In this document: positions 8,529 through 16,376 of the stretch, in pieces | How positions within the stretch are numbered: position 1 is the stretch's first letter | Layout: the number at the start of each line of letters is the position of its first letter | Assembly: GCF_019249725.2 (NCBI RefSeq) | Contig: NZ_CP137559.1 | Coordinates: 3,041,001 to 3,105,000 of the forward strand | Direction: 5' to 3' | Length of the DNA: 64,000 nt | DNA from: Segatella hominis | Lineage (GTDB): Bacteria; Bacteroidota; Bacteroidia; Bacteroidales; Bacteroidaceae | The notes under the pieces: model-generated | Seen by the model: the letters and a program-made list of their open reading frames with translations, nothing else | Database searches by the model: none | What the model was told of the DNA's origin: nothing | Position numbers and translations under genes: made by a program

Positions 8529-8621
8529 AGGGGACGGCTCAGCTCTTTAGAGTTAGTTCTTTAGAGTTCGGCTCTTTTAGAGAAACTAAAATCGGCTCCT
8601 CTTGGAAAGGAAAAGTATAGA

Positions 8622-8661
8622 AAAATAAACTGTTAACTGTTGACTGTTGACAGTTTATTTT
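8622..8661. terminator. Terminator hairpin with family A heptamers in its loop
   Basis: AAAATAAACTGT pairs with ACAGTTTATTTT and the loop holds heptamer units. It lies after the lepB pair and before wbqC. Confidence 0.65.
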
Positions 8662-8776
8662 TATTTTGAACCAGTTCTTATCAGTTGGTTTATTCCAATC
8701 AAGTTGTTCTATTTCATTTTATAGAATAGATAAGAGAAAGAAATTTCAAGAACCCAGAAATAAAAATAAAAAGATT

Positions 8777-9487
8777 TTGAAAGCAATATTATCTTCCACG
8801 TATTTCGGTCCTGTGCAGTGGTATCAGAAGCTGAACCGCTATGAGGAATGCCTGATAGAGCGCCATGAGAGCTTTATCAAGCAGACTTACCGCAACCGTA
8901 TGATCATTCCTACCACCAATGGTCCTCTTTCCCTCACCATTCCTACCAATCACGACACTTCGCTGGCGATGAAGGATATTCGCATTTCCGACCATGCCAA
9001 CTGGCGCCACGTGCATTGGAATGCGCTTCTCTCGGCTTATGGTGAGAGTCCTTTCTTCGAGTATTATCAGGACGACATCCGCCCTTTTTACGAGAAGAAA
9101 TACGAATTCCTCTTTGATTTCAATATGGAAATCATGGAGAAGATGATAGAGTTGCTCGACATCCGTCCGAAAGTCTCGGTTACAGACCGATACGTTTTAA
9201 GTGAAGAACGAAGAATGAAGAGCGATGGAAGTGAAGAAGGAAGAGTGAAGAGTGAAGAATTCAATAGCCCAGAGGCGCAAGCCCAATTCAACACTCAACA
9301 CTCAACATTCAACGCTCAAATAAGGGATTTCCGTGATGCGATTCGTCCGAAAAAGCCTCTTCCTGATGCAGAATTCGTACCTCAGCGCTATTATCAGGTG
9401 TATGAGCAGAAGCATGGTTTCCTGCCCAACATGAGCATTCTCGACCTGCTTTTCAATGAAGGCAACGAGGCGATATTCTATTTGTAA
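8777..9487 (+). CDS. WbqC family protein with in-frame repeat insertion
   Basis: This protein of about 236 residues belongs to the WbqC family, found near surface polysaccharide and other genes and of uncertain biochemical role. I chose the TTG at 8777 because it gives LKAILSSTYFGPVQWYQKL, the usual family N-terminus. The residues encoded upstream look unlike the family. Residues about 142-181 are not family sequence. They are translated from two families of intergenic heptamer repeats (9201-9261 and 9274-9320) that here happen to stay in frame. The rest, including PDAEFVPQRYYQVYEQKHGFLPNMSILDLLFNEG at the C-terminus, is normal. The insertion makes the protein longer than usual but probably tolerable. 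Confidence 0.85.
   Translation: MKAILSSTYFGPVQWYQKLNRYEECLIERHESFIKQTYRNRMIIPTTNGPLSLTIPTNHDTSLAMKDIRISDHANWRHVHWNALLSAYGESPFFEYYQDDIRPFYEKKYEFLFDFNMEIMEKMIELLDIRPKVSVTDRYVLSEERRMKSDGSEEGRVKSEEFNSPEAQAQFNTQHSTFNAQIRDFRDAIRPKKPLPDAEFVPQRYYQVYEQKHGFLPNMSILDLLFNEGNEAIFYL
9201..9320 (+). repeat. Composite dispersed repeat inside wbqC
   Basis: AGAGTGA-type heptamers (9201-9261) are followed by GGCGCAAGCCCAATT and then CAACACT-type heptamers (9274-9320). The same GGCGCAAGCCCAATT core and CAACATT units recur, inverted, at 37061-37103. The copy here is read through as protein. Confidence 0.85.
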
Positions 9488-10318
9488 AGCAGCTTCCTGC
9501 CAAGCATCACCAAGCATCATCAAGCATCATCAAGCAGATCAAGCTTCATCAAGCCGATCAAGTAGATCAGGCAGATCAAGCAGCATCAAGTGCAACAGTT
9601 AACAGTTAACAGTTATATTTTGCGTACCCCCACCCCCATCTATAAAAAAGTATATATATATATATTATTTATTATAATAAGGTGTAAACCATTCCGAGTA
9701 TCGAAATCGAACTGTTAACTGTTAACTCTGTTGCAATCACTTTTTGCGCCTTCTTGCATTTTTTGCGTTTTCTTGCATCTTTTTGCGTTTTCTTGTATTC
9801 TTCTTAGTCTTTCTTCTCATCTTCAAATGGCCTTCTTGTCTTCTTCTTTTCATCTTCCTTGTCTTTTTCTCCTCTTCCCTGTATCCCTCTTCTCCTCTTC
9901 CCTGTATCCCTCTTCTCCTCTTCCCTGTATTTTTCATTGAATCCTTCTTCGTTTTTCATAGAAACCTTCTATGTCTTTTTATTATGATTTATACCCCCCT
10001 TTTGAGCCCTCTATTACGGCCAATATTCATCATAATAGTCGACCTCTTTTCCTCATGATAGGGGCACTTTTTTCTCTTTCTCCTCATCCCCCTCATCTTC
10101 TCTGTTTCCCATGTTTCATTCATCGGAATTTTATTCGGAGATTTTTTATTCATCGGATTTCACGGAGTAATCAGAGCATTCCTGCTTATACGATTACTCA
10201 CGGAATTTTAATCGGAAAAGACCTTGCGGTCTCTGACAGATACCCCATATAGCTTGCTAACTTCATTTCTCATTTCTCATTTTATCGTCTTCCCCTCTCA
10301 AAAAAAATCTGGGATTGT
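9488..10318. other. Gene-free region of tandem and low-complexity repeats
   Basis: No convincing gene is seen. The region holds a decamer-like repeat built on CATCAAGCAT (about 9502-9590), family A heptamers (9597-9617 and 9711-9727), a TA run (9650-9665), and a long C/T-rich tract from 9731. Within the tract a 23-bp unit CCTCTTCCCTGTATCCCTCT... occurs 2.6 times (9871-9930). Around 10155-10195 GAGTAATC and GATTACTC form a weak inverted repeat. Confidence 0.7.
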
Positions 10319-10349
10319 TTTGTCGTTTCATAAAAATGTAGTACTTTTG
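10319..10349 (+). promoter_or_regulatory. Promoter of the HIRAN-like gene
   Basis: TTTG (10319-10322), a 19-base spacer and TACTTTTG (10342-10349) match the Bacteroidota consensus. The 5' leader is about 65 bases. Confidence 0.75.
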
Positions 10350-10423
10350 TTGGCAACAAATAATTAGAACGATAACTAGCAAATCTGAATAGACAAACTA
10401 GCTAATCCTAAAAATCAATAAGC

Positions 10424-12106
10424 ATGAAACTGAATATTAATATCGTGGGACTTACCCATAACGACATAGAAGGGGACTGCCTCCAATATGTGCGAACGGC
10501 TACGGGAAAGCAGCTGAAACTCGTGTTTGAAGAACAGAATGCCTGCGACTCGCTCGCCGTAAAAGTGTACGACGGAAGGCTCTTCTTAGGGTATGTGGCA
10601 GTGCAAGACCTGGAAGATGTCCACGCCATCAGACAAGTTTCCGGACGCAAGGTGCTGCGTGCTCTCTGCATGGGCTATGGCGCCAAGGAAGACGGAACGG
10701 GAATCTATCTCAAAGCCCGACTGAAATGCCACATCCCGAATGAACTCTCTGCCGGTGCTGGACAGTCTGCTGATTCAGGACAGTCTTCCGGTGCAAAAAT
10801 CTCTGCCGCTGAAGAACTGGAAGTGAGCGGAGGCAAGATTGTAACCATGAGCCCAAACGGCAGTTTCTATGAAATGCCAGAGGCGCTCAAGGAGGCTTAT
10901 CAGCATATCTATAATGACGAGGAACTGGAGAAATGGCACTATAGCGGGCCGCTTTATAGCATCGACAAGCTGGCAAGAGTGGAAGACTGCTCTGACATGC
11001 TGGAGGATGCACTGGAGGACTTTACGGCGCAGTTCATTGCCCTTTCTCGCTATCCGACAGACAGCAAAGGAAGGGTAATAGTACAGGAAATGCAGGATGA
11101 GTTTCAAGAGCTGATCAGCGAACGGAATATGCTGGCAGAGGAGGCTGAATTGCAATTGGATTGCTTCATGAACAATCACCGCTTCGACTATTCCCGCGAG
11201 ATGACGAATCTCCGCAAGCATATACAGACCCTGCTGCAACTCCAGAAAAATGACCGTTTCCTCTCGCAGCGAAAAACTCTCCTATCCGATATGGGCTTCA
11301 TCACCTGCTCGGATTTCCGAAACGAGTCTGCCCGGAATTTCTTCATCCAGACACCTATAGATCTGCTCCGGAAGCAGACGGGAACCTATGATTACAGCGA
11401 CCGCCTGGACGAGATAGAGCAGGAACTGGAGGCTTTCCCTTACGATATGTACCGCAAGTTCAAGGCCGACCCTGTGGATTTCCTCCGGGAAATCTACTAC
11501 AAGCACTTGCCTCGCAAGCAGATGAAGCAGTTGCTCTCGGGCATCATCCTCATGATTATGAACCATCGCGTGAATGATGTGAAGTGCTGGGGCAAGTATA
11601 ATGACCTGGAAACGCTCGAAGAGATGAAGACGCTGAGGCTCCGGCATGTGCCAGGAGGTAAGGAAATGAATCCGAAGAGAGCAAGGCAGATGGAAGTGAT
11701 GGAAATCTGTGTGCAGGAAATTGCAGTCCGTAGGAACCCCAATACCCAGGAACTGCTTATCCGAAAGCAGTCCGACTGGTATCCGATATTCCATCTGTTG
11801 TCGGACTGGAAATTTTTCACCAGGAACGACCTGCAGCCATTCTGCGATTTCATAGCCCGTCTTCATCCGTTTGACAGTGATGCGGTGTCACCTTGCAAGA
11901 AGAAGGACCTGGAGCAGGCTAAACCCTGCAATGAACTCCTATATGAGTCAGCCCAGAGATGGAAAACTCTGAAGCCAGATAAAATCAAGATTCAGAATGC
12001 TAAGTTTTATCGTTATTTGGATATTATTGACGCCTTTCAGAAAAGTGTCCAGAAGCATGCTTTTGAAATGAAAGTCAATGTAGGTGAATTTTTTAATGAG
12101 TACTAA
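10424..12106 (+). CDS. HIRAN-like domain protein of unknown function
   Basis: This 560-residue protein has an N-terminal segment (residues 1-105) that looks like a HIRAN domain. The pattern is VGLTHN, then LKLVFEEQNACDSLAVKVY and LFLGYV, matching the family's L-x-x-E-x-N-x-x-D-x-x-A-V and GYV core. HIRAN domains bind DNA ends or stalled forks and are often fused to helicases or nucleases. No helicase motif is seen here. The remaining 450 residues are largely helical with many charged residues and are not recognised. No signal peptide is present. It has its own promoter and lies before a DUF3987 gene, separated by a strong hairpin. A DNA-related role is inferred from the domain only. Confidence 0.65.
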   Translation: MKLNINIVGLTHNDIEGDCLQYVRTATGKQLKLVFEEQNACDSLAVKVYDGRLFLGYVAVQDLEDVHAIRQVSGRKVLRALCMGYGAKEDGTGIYLKARLKCHIPNELSAGAGQSADSGQSSGAKISAAEELEVSGGKIVTMSPNGSFYEMPEALKEAYQHIYNDEELEKWHYSGPLYSIDKLARVEDCSDMLEDALEDFTAQFIALSRYPTDSKGRVIVQEMQDEFQELISERNMLAEEAELQLDCFMNNHRFDYSREMTNLRKHIQTLLQLQKNDRFLSQRKTLLSDMGFITCSDFRNESARNFFIQTPIDLLRKQTGTYDYSDRLDEIEQELEAFPYDMYRKFKADPVDFLREIYYKHLPRKQMKQLLSGIILMIMNHRVNDVKCWGKYNDLETLEEMKTLRLRHVPGGKEMNPKRARQMEVMEICVQEIAVRRNPNTQELLIRKQSDWYPIFHLLSDWKFFTRNDLQPFCDFIARLHPFDSDAVSPCKKKDLEQAKPCNELLYESAQRWKTLKPDKIKIQNAKFYRYLDIIDAFQKSVQKHAFEMKVNVGEFFNEY

Positions 12107-12291
12107 GACTTTTTTTTGCATTGTTTGTTTATAAGTATATAAAATAGGGGAAATTTGCTCATTTGGGGGCAAAGGAGTTAAAATCATGGCTTTTTGGCTT
12201 GTTCTTCAGGCAATAAGACCTACATCTTCACTCTTTTTGCTCCCATTATTTCTTCTTTTCTTAAACTTCATTAACGTTTAAGTGGGAATAG

Positions 12292-12329
12292 ATAAGGAAT
12301 ATGCCTGGAAACTCCAGCATATTCCTTAT
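12292..12329. terminator. Strong hairpin between the HIRAN-like and DUF3987 genes
   Basis: ATAAGGAATATGC (12292-12304) pairs perfectly with GCATATTCCTTAT (12317-12329). The pairing continues as CTGG/CCAG around a 5-base loop with one bulge, giving a stem of about 16 bp. A T-rich tail follows. It is probably the terminator of the HIRAN-like gene, though it lies 185 bases past the stop. The rest of 12107-12456 shows no gene. Confidence 0.65.
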
Positions 12330-12456
12330 TTCTTCAAAGTGAACTTCAACTTTTATGCCAGAGTCGTCAGTTTTTATTCCCAATATCTCAACTTTTATAC
12401 TTTTTTATTCCAGCGTTTGTTCGCCTCGTTTCGCTGTTTAATCTGGTGGGCGAAAG

Positions 12457-12488
12457 TTTGTTTTTAGTCGATTTTTGTATTATCTTTG
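12457..12488 (+). promoter_or_regulatory. Promoter of the DUF3987 gene
   Basis: TTTG (12457-12460), a 20-base spacer and TATCTTTG (12481-12488) match the Bacteroidota promoter consensus, 54 bases before the ATG. Confidence 0.8.
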
Positions 12489-12542
12489 CACCGCCTTTTG
12501 AAAGTCAGGAGGTGTTTTGTTTAATCTTTTTAATTTTTTAAA

Positions 12543-15059
12543 ATGAAAGAATACACAAATTTAAAACACTTAAGCAATCGCTTGATTGCCATGAACTCAA
12601 GTAGAAATGGAAACAAGGGACAGATTTCTTCCTATCTCTTCGATTACTACAAGGAACTGACACGTCAGCCTTGGCTTTCTCAGCTCGTAGGGCAGATTCG
12701 TGACCTTACTGCCCAGCAGCAGAAGATGCAGGAGGCTGCAAAAGCAGGAGAGCCTCAGTATGAGCAGATCGGCAAGCAGATAGAGGAGCTGAAGAAGCAG
12801 TTGCCTTTCCGTTCTCCTCACTACTTCCATTTCTTCGACGATCATCGTGCCCAGAAAAGCATCGACCCGGAGTCCTTTACCTTTCAGACTACCGTAGATA
12901 TCGACCATCTCGACGAGGTAGAGGAAGCAGTCAAGAGAGCCCTTCTCCTGAACGGAATGTTCTTCTCTGAGGAAGAGATGAAGCATCGCTCCCAGGAGTT
13001 CTCTGATGCCGACCTGCGCCTATGGCAAGGCAAGGTGCTCCACATCGAGCGCTCAGCCCGTGGCAAGGCTCACATCGACATCCGCATTCCTGTAGGTATG
13101 ACCATCGCTGAGGCTCAGGCTGCTTTCTGCAAGCTGATCCACGCCACCGAGGATGAGAGTTGCATCACTCCTGAGCGCATCATCTTCATCACGGATGCTG
13201 CCAGCGAAATCTATGTAGCTGACAACTGGTACAAGCGCCTCTCTGAAAATGAAATCGCTGAATACCGTGAGGCTTATCGCCAGAGAGGGCTCGATATTGA
13301 TGGAAGAGCTTTGGCTTCTTCCTCATCTTCTTCAAAAGGGCAATTTGTAAAGGGGAGCCCAACAGTTAGTTCTGAACCTATTACCGGCGGAGTAGGGAAT
13401 GGTGCAGGGAACGGAACCGGAAATGCAAACCAATACGAGCAGACTTATGAGGGAGTGCCTTATGAAGCGATTGTCAAGGCGCTTGTCGAAGTGATGGGCG
13501 GTGCGCCTGCCCACGGCTCCCGCAACAACTTTATCTTCCGTGAAGCGTGCCTCCTGCGCTACATCTGTAATAGCGATGCTGAATGGATCAAGCAGGTAAT
13601 CGACATTTTCGGAGAGGACGAGAACAAGGCTTTCGCCACCGTGGAGAGCGCCTGCAAGGTGAACCAGACGGCTGTGGTTCCGGAACTTGTAAAGCATGCT
13701 ATAGAGATAGCCCGCAAGCGATTCCTTGCCCAGCAGGCCACAGAAGATTCCGGCATTTATGCTCCAGTTCCACCGCAGTTGCCAGCCCGTCTGCCTAAGT
13801 TGATGAAACTGCTCACCAGCAAGGTGCCTGCCGATTTCAAGCCAGCCGTAGCCATGGCAGTCTTCCCGGCTCTTGCCGCCCATCTCAAGGGTGTGAACTT
13901 CCGCTACATCGACAATCAGGTGCACGAGGCTGCCATCATGAATCTCCTCATAGCACCGATGTCTTCCGGCAAATCACTCGTCAACGGACCTATCGATTGC
14001 ATCGTAGAGGACATGGCTCTGCAGGACAAGATAAGCCGCGAGAAGGAGCAGGAATGGAAGGACGAGGTGAACTGCATGGGCGACAACAAGAAGAAGCCTG
14101 TGCGCCCGGAAGGTCTCTATATTCGCATCGTATCGCCCGACCTGACCCGTGCTGCCTATATCCAGCGCCTCGATGATGCGCAGAAGGCAGGCAACGGCTA
14201 TCTCTACTGCAAGATGGACGAGGTGGATATGCTCAAGAAGTTCAACGACCCAAGTCAGCTTGTACGCCTCTGCTGGGACAATTCTGAGGACGGACAGGAG
14301 CGCGTGGGAACCAAGAGTGTAACTGCCCGTGTGAAGACCCGATTCAACTGGAATGCAAGTTCTACCATCGCCGTGACGCAGAAATTCTTCAGTCTGAGAG
14401 AGGTGGCAGATGGCGCCGTAAGCCGCCTTTCACTTGCCACCATCATCCGTCCCGATTTCGCTCCACGTCCTGTAGTAGGCGAGTATGATGCACTCTTCAG
14501 AGCCACTCTTCTGCCTTACATCCACCGTCTGAACGGTGCGCAGGGCATGGTGGATTGCAAGAAGGCGCGCCAGTTGGCAGAGCGCCTGGAGGCTGACGTG
14601 ATGGAGACTGCCCAGCTGGCCGACAACAAGGCTTATGCTGAGTTTGCCAAGCGCTCCCTGGCTAATGGCTTCCGCAGGGCCATGGTGCTCTATCTGGCCA
14701 ATGGCGAGAGATGGGAGAAGTCTATCGAGGATTTCGTGGAATGGACGGTGAAGTACGACCTCTGGTGTAAGATGCGTTTCTTCGGAGCCCAGATGCAGGA
14801 GGCGATAGATGGCGACAATCGCATGGTGACTCGCTGCAGCGGTCCGAGCAATCTCTTAGCTTATGTGCCTGATACATTCTCTCTGCAGGATATTCAGGTG
14901 GTTTATCAGGCCCATGGCAAGACAGGCCGACTGGCTTCCCTGCTCAGTATGTGGGTGAAGCGAGGCCATATCGTGAAGAATGCCGACGGCACTTATTCCA
15001 AGACTGTGAAGTTCACCAATAAATATGGTCGCTACGGTACGCCTGTTGTAGCTGCGTAA
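12543..15059 (+). CDS. BT4734/VirE-N and DUF3987 domain protein
   Basis: This 838-residue protein has the layout of the BT4734/BF3469 group. An N-terminal VirE-N/BT4734-like domain (about residues 70-245) is followed by a Ser- and Gly-rich linker (about 255-300) and a DUF3987 ATPase-like domain (about 400-760). Its P-loop-like sequence is IAPMSSGKSLVNGP and a Walker-B-like YCKMDEVDML follows. The fold suggests a primase- or helicase-related ATPase, but no function is established. In other Bacteroidota such genes neighbour a very small hydrophobic protein, and one is found here downstream. It has its own promoter and terminator. Confidence 0.82.
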   Translation: MKEYTNLKHLSNRLIAMNSSRNGNKGQISSYLFDYYKELTRQPWLSQLVGQIRDLTAQQQKMQEAAKAGEPQYEQIGKQIEELKKQLPFRSPHYFHFFDDHRAQKSIDPESFTFQTTVDIDHLDEVEEAVKRALLLNGMFFSEEEMKHRSQEFSDADLRLWQGKVLHIERSARGKAHIDIRIPVGMTIAEAQAAFCKLIHATEDESCITPERIIFITDAASEIYVADNWYKRLSENEIAEYREAYRQRGLDIDGRALASSSSSSKGQFVKGSPTVSSEPITGGVGNGAGNGTGNANQYEQTYEGVPYEAIVKALVEVMGGAPAHGSRNNFIFREACLLRYICNSDAEWIKQVIDIFGEDENKAFATVESACKVNQTAVVPELVKHAIEIARKRFLAQQATEDSGIYAPVPPQLPARLPKLMKLLTSKVPADFKPAVAMAVFPALAAHLKGVNFRYIDNQVHEAAIMNLLIAPMSSGKSLVNGPIDCIVEDMALQDKISREKEQEWKDEVNCMGDNKKKPVRPEGLYIRIVSPDLTRAAYIQRLDDAQKAGNGYLYCKMDEVDMLKKFNDPSQLVRLCWDNSEDGQERVGTKSVTARVKTRFNWNASSTIAVTQKFFSLREVADGAVSRLSLATIIRPDFAPRPVVGEYDALFRATLLPYIHRLNGAQGMVDCKKARQLAERLEADVMETAQLADNKAYAEFAKRSLANGFRRAMVLYLANGERWEKSIEDFVEWTVKYDLWCKMRFFGAQMQEAIDGDNRMVTRCSGPSNLLAYVPDTFSLQDIQVVYQAHGKTGRLASLLSMWVKRGHIVKNADGTYSKTVKFTNKYGRYGTPVVAA

Positions 15060-15069
15060 AGATGCTATT

Positions 15070-15107
15070 CACCCCGGTTCTTTGACTTAAATCAAAAAAT
15101 CGGGGTG
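15070..15107 (+). terminator. Terminator after the DUF3987 gene
   Basis: CACCCCG (15070-15076) pairs with CGGGGTG (15101-15107), with an inner TTTGA/TCAAA stem, 10 bases after the stop codon. No T-run follows, so termination efficiency is uncertain. Confidence 0.65.
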
Positions 15108-15131
15108 TATGGAAACTTTTCTCTTAAATTA

Positions 15132-15163
15132 TTTGTGCGCGCACACAAAAAGTTATACCTTTG
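15132..15163 (+). promoter_or_regulatory. Promoter with palindromic operator for the small hydrophobic protein
   Basis: TTTG (15132-15135), a 20-base spacer and TACCTTTG (15156-15163) form a consensus promoter. The perfect palindrome TGTGCGCGCACA (15134-15145) overlaps the -33 box and spacer, where a repressor would block transcription. The transcript would have a leader of about 255 bases before the small reading frame, with repeated AGATTGCT and GGATAA motifs. Confidence 0.75.
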
Positions 15164-15424
15164 CACCAGAAATAAGAAATAAGGATAAAAGATTGTTAGG
15201 ATAAGCATAGAACGAGCTTGGAAGGCATGAAGAGATTGCTAAGAAGAGCATGAAAAGATTGCTGGAAAAGTTAAGATAAAGGCAAAAGATTGCAGATAGG
15301 ATAACAAATGAAAGTTGACAGGCTCTTCGGAGTTTTCAATATAGAGATAGGTAAAGATTATTAGGATAACTTGAGGTTGTCTTTCTTCGGGAAGCAATCT
15401 CTTAAAAAAAGAAAGGTAAAAATT

Positions 15425-15505
15425 ATGTTAGTTTTAGGTATGGTTTTCGCAGTATTGGTAGCTGTTGCAGCTGAGGTTGGTGCAATCAAGAACGACCTCG
15501 CTTAG
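15425..15505 (+). CDS. 26-residue hydrophobic small protein
   Basis: The frame encodes MLVLGMVFAVLVAVAAEVGA followed by IKNDLA. It begins with an ATG after the purine-rich AAAGAAAGGTAAAA, a good ribosome site. Nearly all of residues 2-20 could span a membrane. The position after a DUF3987 gene recalls the small 'smalltalk' proteins found beside such genes in Bacteroides, though the sequence itself is not clearly one of them. A short hydrophobic peptide with a long leader and structured 3' end also resembles type I toxins. Both readings are inference. A dedicated promoter and the hairpin series downstream support a real transcript. Confidence 0.6.
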   Translation: MLVLGMVFAVLVAVAAEVGAIKNDLA

Positions 15506-15588
15506 GCTTAGCCAAGAAGGTTTCCTAAGAGGGAATCATGCGAACGGAGCCGTAGTCATGGGCTTCGAAAAAAAAGTTTAGTTAGATT

Positions 15589-15743
15589 GGGGTGAGAATC
15601 CCAGCATTCATTAGAGTTTGGGATGAGAATCCCTGCGTTTAAGTTAGAATTGGAGATGAAAGTCTCCGCGTTTGAAAGTAGTTTTTGAACGAAGAGGAAG
15701 CCAAATGGGCTTCCGCAATTGGGGGCAGGATGCTCCTTTTTTT
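15589..15743 (+). other. Series of five hairpins, three with GNRA loops, ending in a terminator
   Basis: Three repeats spaced 31-32 bases each fold into a small stem closed by a GNRA tetraloop: GGGGT-GAGA-ATCCC (15589-15602), GGGAT-GAGA-ATCCC (15620-15633) and GGAGAT-GAAA-GTCTCC (15652-15667). The stems differ but pairing is kept. A GGAAGCC/GGCTTCC hairpin (15696-15714) and a final GGGGC/GCTCC hairpin with seven T (15722-15743) follow. Being on the same strand and about 85 bases after the small gene, it is probably its 3' untranslated region or a processed small RNA. A 62-residue frame starting at 15685 runs through the terminator and is not believed. Confidence 0.7.
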
Positions 15744-15924
15744 GTTTTATTGCGGTTGGGTTTCTGAAAAGATAAACTTCATAAAGGCTTGTAATGCATC
15801 GGAAAAGGTCTATAAAGCTTCAGGAATGGTCTGTATGCATCATATAGTTCTGTTTGTTGGCCGAACCGGATGAAAATCAGTTTTGAAAGTTTAAAAAGGC
15901 AGTTATTAATTCAATAGGTAATAT

Positions 15925-15972
15925 AAAAGGCAATTGCAGGGGTTTTGTAGGTTTCTCTTCGCAGTTGCCTTT
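15925..15972. terminator. Terminator-like hairpin
   Basis: AAAGGCAATTGC pairs with GCAGTTGCCTTT (15961-15972) with one wobble. A family A heptamer array (15978-15999) follows directly. Confidence 0.55.
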
Positions 15973-16010
15973 ATTTGTCAACAGTCAACAGTTAACAGTT
16001 CTTTTTTCCC

Positions 16011-16259
16011 TTATCATTTTGTCGTAGCAGCTTTATAACTATGTCGTAGCAGTTCATTTATAGTGCAGCAGTTTCCTTTATAATTTTGTCTCAAATGGCT
16101 TTTTACACTTTATCATTTTGTCACAGCCACTCATTTCCCTTATCATTTTTGTCGTAAATGATCTTTTCGGCATTATAATTTTGTCGCATCAGTCTCGACT
16201 TTTCCCTTATCATTTTGTCGCAGGAAAACAGATGCGCTTTTTATAATTTTGTCGTAGCA
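16011..16259. repeat. Nine-copy direct repeat TTATMATTTTGTCG array
   Basis: Degenerate copies of TTATAATTTTGTCGTAGCA start at 16011, 16033, 16056, 16078, 16110, 16140, 16173, 16207 and 16241. Steps are about 22 bases for the first four and 30-34 for the rest, close to two and three helical turns. Sequences between copies differ. It lies in the gene-free gap between the small-protein locus and the convergent M16 gene. The last copy sits in the loop of a GGAAAACAGATG/CATCTGTTTCC hairpin (16223-16270), which could end the M16 transcript. No function is recognised. Confidence 0.75.
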
Positions 16260-16376
16260 CATCTGTTTCCCGTTTGAAAATCTGTAATAAGCTCTGTTTA
16301 TGGCTGACAAGAAAGGGCAGGAAACCTAAAAACATAGTCCTACAGATATCACAGAATGTGATTTATGACACACACA

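Noticed and set aside
9737..9937. 66-residue Lys/Arg-rich frame on the minus strand
   Set aside because: It is a translation of a C/T-rich tandem repeat tract with no promoter or family support.
15685..15873. 62-residue frame after the hairpin series
   Set aside because: It runs through the terminator hairpin and T-run and has no conserved features.
16011..16259. Possible CRISPR array
   Set aside because: Repeats are degenerate, about 14-20 bp, spacing changes from 22 to 34 bases, and no cas genes are in the window.
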